Source: an uncultured Oscillospiraceae bacterium
Lineage (GTDB): Bacteria > Bacillota > Clostridia > Oscillospirales > Ruminococcaceae
Length of the DNA: 64,000 bases
Direction: 5' to 3'
Assembly (NCBI GenBank): GCA_949745795.1
Contig: CATKAZ010000114.1
Coordinates: 31,694 to 95,693 of the forward strand
Shown: positions 1 through 8,378 of the stretch, piece after piece
How positions within the stretch are numbered: the first letter of the stretch is position 1
How the letters are laid out: each line of letters opens with the position of its first letter
Program-made: the position numbers and the translations under genes
The notes under the pieces: generated by a model
Databases searched by the model: none
Seen by the model: only the letters and a program-made list of their open reading frames with translations
Told to the model about the DNA's origin: nothing

Positions 1-733
1 ATATTAGATAAATTCCGGCGCCTATAGGGCTTGTATATCCTAAAACAGGAAGAATAGTATCAAAAATCGAAATGCCGTAAAGATCGGCAAAAAACATTGT
101 TGCTATAACTGCAATAAGTCCCGGTATCAGTATATTTATAATAAGAATATTTATTATACTTTCAAATAATGTTCCGCAGCAGTTTAAAACAAATATAGTT
201 AAAGTATATAAAAGGGTCATAATAAGAAGTCCGGCAAATTCACCCTGAATAATCAAAGCTATAAAAGAACCGTCTTCAAGTAATCCGGACATTTTTTCTA
301 CACATACTCCGGAAGCCAGTAAAATTGCAATTGATAAAATGCCGGCAACAATATACGGAACCAAGTATACTGCAAGTCCCGAAAGATAATCACTTAAAAA
401 TTTATATTTACGCTTAATAGGAAGTGAATAAATCATATCCACCTGTGATTTTTTATAAAGATAGCTGAAATTATTAACAGCAATAATGATACCGCAAATT
501 ATAGATACACCTATACAAAATAAAGAGATCAGCGTAAAAAATCCCAAACTCATCATACTTATACTTCCGGTATTGTCTGAATCATATATTGAAGCAGCAG
601 TCAATGTAACTGACAGCATAGGCAATCCCAACAGCTGTAAAATACTGATTATAATCAATATTTTTTTATTTTGTTTAAGGCTGAGCATAAAATTTTTCCA
701 AAACATACTATCTGTTCTCTGTTTCAATGGCAT
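1..733 (-). CDS. ABC-2 type transporter permease (partial, runs off the window start)
   Basis: Manual minus-strand translation from ATG at 733: MPLKQRTDSMFWKNFMLSLKQNKKILIII..., multiple hydrophobic TM segments; overlaps the 3' end of the adjacent ABC ATPase gene. Confidence 0.75.
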   Translation of the reverse strand, partial: MPLKQRTDSMFWKNFMLSLKQNKKILIIISILQLLGLPMLSVTLTAASIYDSDNTGSISMMSLGFFTLISLFCIGVSIICGIIIAVNNFSYLYKKSQVDMIYSLPIKRKYKFLSDYLSGLAVYLVPYIVAGILSIAILLASGVCVEKMSGLLEDGSFIALIIQGEFAGLLIMTLLYTLTIFVLNCCGTLFESIINILIINILIPGLIAVIATMFFADLYGISIFDTILPVLGYTSPIGAGIYLI

Positions 734-1643
734 TATAGTCATAACCCAGCACCTCCATTTCGTAAATAAATATTTCTTCCAGGGACAGCGGAATTATATC
801 AAGAACTATAGGGTTTTTAGGTTCAAGCTTCTTTTTTATTTCCTCTACCTCTCCCCTGGCTATCAAATAATAAACGCTTTGATTTTTCTCGTAATGCAGA
901 ATTTCGACTCCTGTTCCGGCAAGCTCTTCCTTTGAATAATACTGCGGCATATCCGGATCAGCAGATCTAAATACTGCCTGAATTTTATGTATATTCCCCT
1001 TAACACTGTCAAGATCCCTGGAAAAAATAATTTTTCCCTGATGCAGCAATGCCACACTTTCACAGACCTCATTTATTTCTTTCAGATTATGGGAGGAAAT
1101 AATTGTAGTCAAATTTCTGTCGATCATAGCGTCCACAAGCATTCTCTTTACAATAATTCTCATAGTTGGATCAAGACCGTCAAAAGCTTCATCAAGCAGC
1201 AGATAGTCAGTCTGACATGCCAAAGCTGTAATTACAACTGCCTGACGTTTCATTCCCTTTGAAAAAGCGTTAAGCTTTTTCTTAAACGGAAGATTTATAG
1301 TACTTCTAAGTTTTTCAAAAAGCTCCTCCGAAAATTTTGGATAAAAGCTTTTGTAATAATTTTTCAGTTCCTCCAATGTAAAGGATGTAAACTGAATAGT
1401 TTCGTCATTTATAAAAAATATTCTCTTTTTGACCTCAGGATTATCAAATACAGCTTCTCCGTCAATCCAGACTTCTCCTGCTTCCTGTTTGTAAATACCG
1501 GCAAGTAATCTCAGTATAGTAGATTTGCCCGCACCGTTAGATCCCAGCAAACCAAACGCCGTTCCTTGAGGAATAGTAAGGTCAATACCGTCAAGAACCT
1601 GAAAATCATCAAATTTCTTGACAACGCCTTTTAATTCTATCAT
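708..1643 (-). CDS. ABC transporter ATP-binding protein (YtrB-like)
   Basis: Walker A GSNGAGKST, signature-like FSKGMKRQ, Walker B DYLLLDEAFDGLDP; ATGA overlap with the GntR gene. Confidence 0.93.
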   Translation of the reverse strand: MIELKGVVKKFDDFQVLDGIDLTIPQGTAFGLLGSNGAGKSTILRLLAGIYKQEAGEVWIDGEAVFDNPEVKKRIFFINDETIQFTSFTLEELKNYYKSFYPKFSEELFEKLRSTINLPFKKKLNAFSKGMKRQAVVITALACQTDYLLLDEAFDGLDPTMRIIVKRMLVDAMIDRNLTTIISSHNLKEINEVCESVALLHQGKIIFSRDLDSVKGNIHKIQAVFRSADPDMPQYYSKEELAGTGVEILHYEKNQSVYYLIARGEVEEIKKKLEPKNPIVLDIIPLSLEEIFIYEMEVLGYDYNAIETENR

Positions 1644-1993
1644 ATTTCCACCCCATCTATTCTATTTTTAAGTTCATCTTTTGTAATACCGATTTTAACA
1701 GCCTCATTGACCGAATTGTCAAAATCTTCTAAAATATAGTCCTTAACGGAAGAATCGCAAATCTTTGCTATAAAGCTGCCTCTTCCCGAAACAGAATATA
1801 TAATCTTATTTCTTTCAAGTTCTTGATATGCTTTAGCAACTGTATTAGGATTTACACCGATTTCCTTTGCCAAACTTCTTACGCTTGGCAGCTGTTCATT
1901 TTCTTTTAATACTCCTTTAATTATCAGCTCAATGGTTTTTTTGTAAAGCTGTTCATAAATCGGCATTCTACTTTGCAGGTCAAGATCAAACAT
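1640..1993 (-). CDS. GntR family transcriptional regulator (YtrA/YhcF type)
   Basis: Short GntR wHTH: RMPIYEQLYKKTIELI...LPSVRSLAKEIGVNPNTVAKAYQELE; start set at MFDLDLQ within ORF 1640..2023. Confidence 0.9.
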   Translation of the reverse strand: MFDLDLQSRMPIYEQLYKKTIELIIKGVLKENEQLPSVRSLAKEIGVNPNTVAKAYQELERNKIIYSVSGRGSFIAKICDSSVKDYILEDFDNSVNEAVKIGITKDELKNRIDGVEI

Positions 1994-2101
1994 ATATATG
2001 ACCATTCCTTTCACTACGTTCACTGTTTCAGTAACGTTTTTAATTATTTCATATGAAAAAAATAAAACAGAGAATTCTCAGATTATGCCCTGTTCCAACT
2101 T

Positions 2102-2902
2102 TTACTTTACTTCTGCTTTATAATATTTATAGTTTATATTTACCGCTACAGCATCTGTCACGCTAATGCCGGATATTTCATAAATATCTTTATAAAACCA
2201 AGAATCTCGTTTCTGACTATTTTCACCAAACCAATCAATACTATTTAATTCATCCGTAGATAGTGACTTTTTCGTGTCTGAATCAAAAGTGATTTGTTCT
2301 GCAATAACAGTAAGATAGTTTCCCAGTTCACTATCCGATACGGTTTCCGAAGTAACTTGATAAATGACACCATCACAAATTAATTGAGTTGCATTATCAG
2401 GATTTATTTTAAATTGATTGCTTAGTGAATCTTGTTTTAATGATGTAAAATCAAATATTGTATCTTGAGTTGTGATTTTTTCAGTAGGAATGGCTTTATG
2501 ATGATCGTTATTAACATCTACTATCAGGTAATCAGAATCATCTGAAGCAGTGTACACGTTTAAAAAACTAATAACGATGGCATTATCGTCTATACCTTCC
2601 CTGAAATCAAAAATTGATTTATCCATATCATTTTGCTCCAGTATTTTTCCGTCTTCATTTACTGCTGCAACTTTACGGATATAACCAACCCACTCTCCTA
2701 TACTTTCGTTATAATAAGTATCTTCTAATATTGTATAGCTGTCGGACATAAAAGTAAATTGCGTTACATTATCTGTATTTAGTACACATTCCTCTTTATC
2801 ACTAAAGTTTTCTTCAATTTTATCTTGAATTATTCCACAACCTGTTAACGTAATACAGAACATCATTAAAAAAAATATTGTAAAATATTTTTTAAAGTTC
2901 AT
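2102..2902 (-). CDS. Putative lipoprotein of unknown function
   Basis: N-terminal signal peptide with lipobox LTGC (FFLMMFCITLTGCG). Confidence 0.7.
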   Translation of the reverse strand: MNFKKYFTIFFLMMFCITLTGCGIIQDKIEENFSDKEECVLNTDNVTQFTFMSDSYTILEDTYYNESIGEWVGYIRKVAAVNEDGKILEQNDMDKSIFDFREGIDDNAIVISFLNVYTASDDSDYLIVDVNNDHHKAIPTEKITTQDTIFDFTSLKQDSLSNQFKINPDNATQLICDGVIYQVTSETVSDSELGNYLTVIAEQITFDSDTKKSLSTDELNSIDWFGENSQKRDSWFYKDIYEISGISVTDAVAVNINYKYYKAEVK

Positions 2903-2977
2903 AATTATTTCCTCCTGTTTTTGAGCGGTGTACCGTTCAAACTAATACAGTTAGTATACACTAAATTTTATATTTTG

Positions 2978-4426
2978 TCAAGTATTTTTCAATTCAAAAT
3001 TACCAAAAGTCCATGATTTTTCAAGACATTCAACACCTTCAAGTATTTCCTTTTCATCAAGTCCGGAATATCCCGCAACAATACTGCTCTTCGGAATCTT
3101 TTCATTACCAAACGAATAATATTCTGAAAGTCCGTAAACCTTAACATTTTCCTCAGCCGCAGAATTAACAAGCTGCTTTTCATTCATACCATTTTTGACT
3201 TCCATAAGTACATGCAGTCCCGAATCAAGTCCTTTAAGGCATACACACTCCTTCAACCGACATGAATTTATAGCATTTGTCAGTGTATCTCTTCTTTGAC
3301 GGTAAAGCTTTTTCATTCGTCTTATATGTCTTTCAAAATGTCCCCTGCCCATAAATTTAGATAGAGTAAGCTGTTCAAATACAGGTACTGTACATGCATA
3401 AAATCCCAGTTCCTTCATAAATTTTTCAAGAAGCTTTGGAGGAAGAATCATATAGCTGATTCTCATTGACGGAGCAAGGCTTTTAGTAAAAGTATTGATA
3501 TAAATTACTCTGTCGCAGCTGTCAAGGCTTTTCATTGCCGGTAAAGGTTTTCCTGAAAATCTAAATTCACTGTCATAATCATCTTCTATAATATATCTGT
3601 TAGGAGAAGAATTTGCCCAATTTAAAATTTCCGTTCTTCTGTTTACAGGCATAGCCATTCCCAAAGGAAAATGATGAGACGGTGTAATGTGTAAAGCGTC
3701 AGCCTGTGAATTTTTTATATAATTACACTCTGCACCAAATTCGTCCATAGGAATAGGAAGAATTTTTAAGCAATTAGCATTAAATATTTTATAAATTTTT
3801 GTATATCCCGGATTTTCAATACCGTAAACCAAATTTCTTCCTAAAAGCTGGATAATAAGCCCTGTTAAGTATTCAGAACCTGCTCCGATTACAACCTGAT
3901 CAGGATGCGCACAAATTCCACGAAAACTTTTAAGATAATTTACAATCTCCAAACGGAGTTCATAAATACCTCTTGAATCACATGTACTAAGCAGTTCCGG
4001 ACTCTGCTCGCTTAAAGTTTCCCGTGAAAGCTTTGCCCAAGTGGAAAATGGAAACAAAGCGGTATCAACCATATTTGTTTTAAAATTATATTTATATTTC
4101 TTATGCTGGCATTTTTCAGGCATATAAATACTTTTATTTTCCGCCCGTGTATGGTACTGAACCGCTTCGGCATAATATCCGCTTCCCGGCTTTGAGGTTA
4201 TATAACCCTCTGCCATAAGCTGTGAATAAGCAGTCTCAACAGTTACAATACTCACCTTAAGATGAGAAGCCAGTTCACGCTTAGAAGGCAGCTTTTCTCC
4301 AAACTTTATTCTGCCCGTTTCAAGCTCGTTTCTTATATGACAGTAAAGCTGTTCGTAAAGAGGAACTTTATCATTAGAATACAGATTAAATGTTAACATA
4401 ATAACCGACCTTATTAAAAATTCCAA
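2978..4426 (-). CDS. pdxR: MocR/PdxR-type GntR regulator with aminotransferase domain
   Basis: N-terminal GntR wHTH (VPLYEQLYCHIRNELETGRIKFGEKLPSKRELASHL) plus fold-type I aminotransferase domain; divergent from pdxST. Real start may be the internal Met before LTFNLYSND. Confidence 0.85.
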   Translation of the reverse strand: MEFLIRSVIMLTFNLYSNDKVPLYEQLYCHIRNELETGRIKFGEKLPSKRELASHLKVSIVTVETAYSQLMAEGYITSKPGSGYYAEAVQYHTRAENKSIYMPEKCQHKKYKYNFKTNMVDTALFPFSTWAKLSRETLSEQSPELLSTCDSRGIYELRLEIVNYLKSFRGICAHPDQVVIGAGSEYLTGLIIQLLGRNLVYGIENPGYTKIYKIFNANCLKILPIPMDEFGAECNYIKNSQADALHITPSHHFPLGMAMPVNRRTEILNWANSSPNRYIIEDDYDSEFRFSGKPLPAMKSLDSCDRVIYINTFTKSLAPSMRISYMILPPKLLEKFMKELGFYACTVPVFEQLTLSKFMGRGHFERHIRRMKKLYRQRRDTLTNAINSCRLKECVCLKGLDSGLHVLMEVKNGMNEKQLVNSAAEENVKVYGLSEYYSFGNEKIPKSSIVAGYSGLDEKEILEGVECLEKSWTFGNFELKNT

Positions 4427-4527
4427 AACTGACTATTGAAGTAATGTCAATTCAGTAGTATTATTATAGCGTACTAAAAAAAAACAGTCAAGTAAAAATT
4501 TACTGCTGGCAGAAAGGTTTGAAACTC

Positions 4528-5403
4528 ATGGCAAACGAACGTTATAAACTGAATAAAGAATTAGCGCAGATGCTCAAAGGCGGAGTAATTATGGACGTAA
4601 CTACTCCTGAACAAGCAAAAATTGCTGAAGCGGCAGGTGCATGCGCAGTAATGGCACTGGAAAGAATTCCGGCTGATATCCGTGCGGCTGGCGGTGTTTC
4701 AAGAATGAGCGACCCGAAAATGATAAAAGGTATTCAAGAGGCTGTATCAATTCCTGTTATGGCTAAATGCAGAATCGGTCATTTTGCAGAAGCACAGATA
4801 CTTCAGGCTATAGAAATCGACTATATTGATGAAAGTGAAGTTTTATCCCCGGCCGATGATAAGTATCATATTGATAAGACAAAGTTTGAAGTACCGTTTG
4901 TATGCGGCGCTAAAGATTTAGGAGAAGCCCTCAGAAGAATAAGCGAAGGCGCTTCAATGATAAGAACAAAGGGCGAACCCGGCACAGGTGACGTTGTTCA
5001 GGCAGTAAGACACATGAGAATGATGCAAGGTGAAATCCGCAGACTCACTTCAATGTCAAAAGACGAGCTTTATCAGGCAGCCAAGGACTTACAGGTAAAC
5101 TATACTTTAGTAGAATACGTTGCCGAAAACGGTAAGCTGCCAGTTGTAAACTTTGCCGCAGGCGGTGTTGCAACTCCGGCAGATGCAGCTCTTATGATGC
5201 AGCTTGGCGCAGAGGGAGTATTTGTCGGCTCGGGAATTTTCAAATCCGGAAATCCTGAAAAACGTGCCTCATCAATTGTAAAAGCAGTTACAAATTACAA
5301 TGATTATAAAATGCTGGCTGAACTTTCAGAAGATTTAGGTGAAGCAATGGTAGGTATTAATGAACAGGAAATCCAGTTGCTTATGGCTGAAAGAGGCAAA
5401 TAA
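4528..5403 (+). CDS. pdxS: Pyridoxal 5'-phosphate synthase subunit PdxS
   Basis: Characteristic [50 protein letters not shown] track starts at an upstream TTG (4519), ATG at 4528. Confidence 0.97.
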   Translation: MANERYKLNKELAQMLKGGVIMDVTTPEQAKIAEAAGACAVMALERIPADIRAAGGVSRMSDPKMIKGIQEAVSIPVMAKCRIGHFAEAQILQAIEIDYIDESEVLSPADDKYHIDKTKFEVPFVCGAKDLGEALRRISEGASMIRTKGEPGTGDVVQAVRHMRMMQGEIRRLTSMSKDELYQAAKDLQVNYTLVEYVAENGKLPVVNFAAGGVATPADAALMMQLGAEGVFVGSGIFKSGNPEKRASSIVKAVTNYNDYKMLAELSEDLGEAMVGINEQEIQLLMAERGK

Positions 5404-5969
5404 TGAGAGTAGGTGTTCTTGCTCTTCAAGGCGCATTTATCGAACATGAAAGAATGCTGAAAAGTCTTGGCACTGAAACCTTTGAAATTAGACAAAAAAA
5501 AGACATTGAAACTAATATGGATGCTATCGTTCTTCCGGGCGGTGAAAGCACCGTTATGGGCAAGCTTTTAAATGACCTTGAACTTATGAATCCTATTCGT
5601 GAAATGATTAAAAACGGACTTCCTGCATTCGGAACATGTGCCGGACTGATTCTTCTTGCTGAAAAAATTTACGAGGATAAATTAAGTCATATCGGAACAA
5701 TGAATATAACCGCAAGAAGAAATGCATACGGCAGACAGCTTGGCAGTTTTGAAACCAGCGATGAATTTAAAGGCATAGGTAAAATACCAATGACCTTTAT
5801 AAGAGCGCCTTATATTGAATCCGTTGGTGAAAAAGCAGAGATACTGTCAACGGTAAACGGTAAAATAGTTGCCGCAAAACAAAATAAACAACTGGTTACT
5901 GCTTTTCATCCGGAACTTACAAATAGTAATGCAGTACATAAATATTTTATCGAAAATATGGTTAAATAG
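5403..5969 (+). CDS. pdxT: Pyridoxal 5'-phosphate synthase glutaminase subunit PdxT
   Basis: [40 protein letters not shown]; overlaps the pdxS stop. Confidence 0.96.
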   Translation: MRVGVLALQGAFIEHERMLKSLGTETFEIRQKKDIETNMDAIVLPGGESTVMGKLLNDLELMNPIREMIKNGLPAFGTCAGLILLAEKIYEDKLSHIGTMNITARRNAYGRQLGSFETSDEFKGIGKIPMTFIRAPYIESVGEKAEILSTVNGKIVAAKQNKQLVTAFHPELTNSNAVHKYFIENMVK

Positions 5970-5976
5970 AATAAAG

Positions 5977-6004
5977 CCGTCGGGAATAAATCCTCGACGG
6001 TTTT
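5977..6004 (+). terminator. Rho-independent terminator after pdxT
   Basis: CCGTCG...CGACGG stem followed by TTTTAT. Confidence 0.75.
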
Positions 6005-6044
6005 ATGTATTGTTACTATATAGTAATAAAATATTTTTTTGCCC

Positions 6045-6073
6045 TTGACTTTTCGACTTTAAAGTGATATACT
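6045..6073 (+). promoter_or_regulatory. Sigma-A type promoter upstream of DAHP synthase
   Basis: TTGACT-N17-TATACT. Confidence 0.65.
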
Positions 6074-6106
6074 ATTTAAAGCGAATAAGTAAAGGAGTTA
6101 TTAAAA

Positions 6107-7114
6107 ATGATTATAGTATGCAAAAATTCTAATGAAACAGAAATAAAAAATTTAACAGATAAATTTGAAGACCTTGGATTCAGAACACATCTCAGCACAG
6201 GTACTGAAACAACTATTATCGGACTTATAGGTGATACTTCAAAAATTGATGTTGAAGACGTTGCCGCCCTTAATATCGTTGAAAAGGTACAAAGAGTTTC
6301 AGAACCTTACAAACTGGTAAATAGAAAGTTTCATAATGAAGATACAATTATAGACGTAAACGGCGTTAAAATCGGCGGAAGTCATTTTGCGGTAATGGCA
6401 GGTCCATGTTCTATTGAAAGCGAAGAACAGATTGTAAGCTGTGCAAAAGCAGTAAAGGCATCAGGAGCAAACTTTTTAAGAGGCGGAGCTTTTAAACCCC
6501 GTACTTCACCTTATGCATTCAGAGGTCTTAAAGCAAAAGGACTGGAGCTTCTTCTGACAGCAAAAAAAGAAACAGGACTTCCCATTGTAACAGAACTTAT
6601 GAGCCTTGAACATCTGGATTTATTCAATGATGTTGATATTATTCAAATCGGCGCAAGAAACATGCAAAACTTTGAAATGCTTGCAGAAATCGGAAAATGC
6701 CGCAAGCCCATACTTCTCAAAAGAGGTCTTGCAAATACTATTGAAGAATGGCTGATGAGCGCCGAATACATTATGTCCGAAGGTAATGAGAATGTAATTC
6801 TCTGCGAAAGAGGAATCCGTACATTTGAAACTGCTACAAGAAATACTTTTGATGTTTCGGCGATTCCGGTACTTCATAATCTTACTCATCTGCCTGTTAT
6901 TGCAGATCCAAGCCACGCTTCCGGAAAATCTTCGCTTATAAAGCCACTTGCAAAATCAGCAGTTGCAGCCGGTGCAGACGGTCTTATGATCGAAGTTCAT
7001 CCCGAACCGTCAAAAGCGCTGTGCGACGGCGCACAGTCCCTTACTCCGGAAGCATTTGATAATGTAATGACAGATGTAAAAAAGCTGTGTGAATTTGAAA
7101 ATAAAACTTTATAA
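6107..7114 (+). CDS. aroF: 3-deoxy-7-phosphoheptulonate synthase (DAHP synthase)
   Basis: [42 protein letters not shown] motifs; N-terminal ferredoxin-like domain. Confidence 0.95.
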   Translation: MIIVCKNSNETEIKNLTDKFEDLGFRTHLSTGTETTIIGLIGDTSKIDVEDVAALNIVEKVQRVSEPYKLVNRKFHNEDTIIDVNGVKIGGSHFAVMAGPCSIESEEQIVSCAKAVKASGANFLRGGAFKPRTSPYAFRGLKAKGLELLLTAKKETGLPIVTELMSLEHLDLFNDVDIIQIGARNMQNFEMLAEIGKCRKPILLKRGLANTIEEWLMSAEYIMSEGNENVILCERGIRTFETATRNTFDVSAIPVLHNLTHLPVIADPSHASGKSSLIKPLAKSAVAAGADGLMIEVHPEPSKALCDGAQSLTPEAFDNVMTDVKKLCEFENKTL

Positions 7115-7126
7115 GGAATGGTAGAA

Positions 7127-7981
7127 ATGAAAATACTTATTGTAGGTTTGGGTCTTATCGGCGGTTCTTACTGCAAAGCAATTACAAGCTATACAAATCA
7201 TGAAGTATACGGTCTTAACAGAAATCAAAAAGTAATAGAAGACGCAGTAAATTGCGGCTGTATTATAAGGGGCGCAGACGTATCCGAGCTTGACTTATTT
7301 GATATGGTAATTGTATGTCTGCATCCGCAGCCTACCGAACAGTTTATGAAAGATAATATGAGTAAATTTAAAAAAGGCTGTATACTTACAGACGTCTGCG
7401 GTATAAAAGGTCAGATGACTATCAATATGACCAAGCTTGCTGCTGAACACGGTATAAATTATGTCGGCACTCACCCTATGGCAGGTAAAGAACGTTTCGG
7501 TTTTGACTTTTCAGACGGTTCTCTGTTTATCGGCGCTAATTTTATTGTTACGCCGCTGCCTGAAACCGACAAAAACTCCGTCCTTACTGTTGAAACCCTG
7601 GCAAGGGATATGGGATTCGGCAAAATCGTGGAAACATCTCCCTTTGACCATGACAGCATAATCGCTTATACTTCCCAGCTTGCCCATGTAGTTTCAAGCG
7701 CATATGTTAAAAGTCCGACAATGCAGAAGGAACTTGGTTTCAGTGCAGGAAGCTTTAAGGATATGACAAGAGTGGCAACTTTAAACGAAACAATGTGGAC
7801 AACGCTTTTTATGTCAAACCGTGACTGCCTTGTATTTGAAATCGACGAGCTTATAAAGCATCTGACAGAATACCGTGACGCTATTGCGGATAACGACAGC
7901 GATACTCTTGAGCAGCTTCTAAAGGACGGCCGTATTCTCAAAGAAGAAAATTTAAAATTGCGTACAAAGGAAAGCGAATAA
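7127..7981 (+). CDS. tyrA: Prephenate dehydrogenase
   Basis: MKILIVGLGLIGGSY Rossmann motif, THPMAGKERFG; follows DAHP synthase. Confidence 0.92.
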   Translation: MKILIVGLGLIGGSYCKAITSYTNHEVYGLNRNQKVIEDAVNCGCIIRGADVSELDLFDMVIVCLHPQPTEQFMKDNMSKFKKGCILTDVCGIKGQMTINMTKLAAEHGINYVGTHPMAGKERFGFDFSDGSLFIGANFIVTPLPETDKNSVLTVETLARDMGFGKIVETSPFDHDSIIAYTSQLAHVVSSAYVKSPTMQKELGFSAGSFKDMTRVATLNETMWTTLFMSNRDCLVFEIDELIKHLTEYRDAIADNDSDTLEQLLKDGRILKEENLKLRTKESE

Positions 7982-8042
7982 GCTTGTTAAATCATAAAAT
8001 TAATGGTATAATAAGGTTATAAAACCAAAGGAGTAATAAATT

Positions 8043-8348
8043 ATGATAAAACATATTGTCATGTTCAAGCTCTCAGAAAATGCAGACGGCAAAACTAAAA
8101 AAGAAAACCTAGATATCGCAATGAATATGCTTAAAAATTTCAAAGAGCTGATTCCGGTAATAAAGGATTTTAAAGCGGTTGCAAATTCAACCGATGCTCC
8201 CGACAGCAATTATGATATTGCCTTAATATGCGACTTTGAAAGTATTGACGATTTAAATGAATATCAAAACCATCCCGAACATTTAAAATTCGGAAAGTTT
8301 ATAACTCAAGTCAGAGAATCCAGAGCATGTATTGATTATGAATACTAA
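8043..8348 (+). CDS. Dabb (stress-responsive A/B barrel) family protein
   Basis: MIKHIVMFKLSENADG...; typical ~100 aa Dabb fold pattern. Confidence 0.85.
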   Translation: MIKHIVMFKLSENADGKTKKENLDIAMNMLKNFKELIPVIKDFKAVANSTDAPDSNYDIALICDFESIDDLNEYQNHPEHLKFGKFITQVRESRACIDYEY

Positions 8349-8349
8349 A

Positions 8350-8378
8350 AAATCCCTGCATAAGCAGGGATTTTTTTT
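8350..8378 (+). terminator. Terminator between convergent genes
   Basis: AATCCCTGC ATAA GCAGGGATTTTTTTT. Confidence 0.8.

Noticed and set aside
486-935. 149-aa plus-strand ORF
   Set aside because: Antisense to the ABC permease/ATPase pair, no RBS, composition typical of shadow frames.
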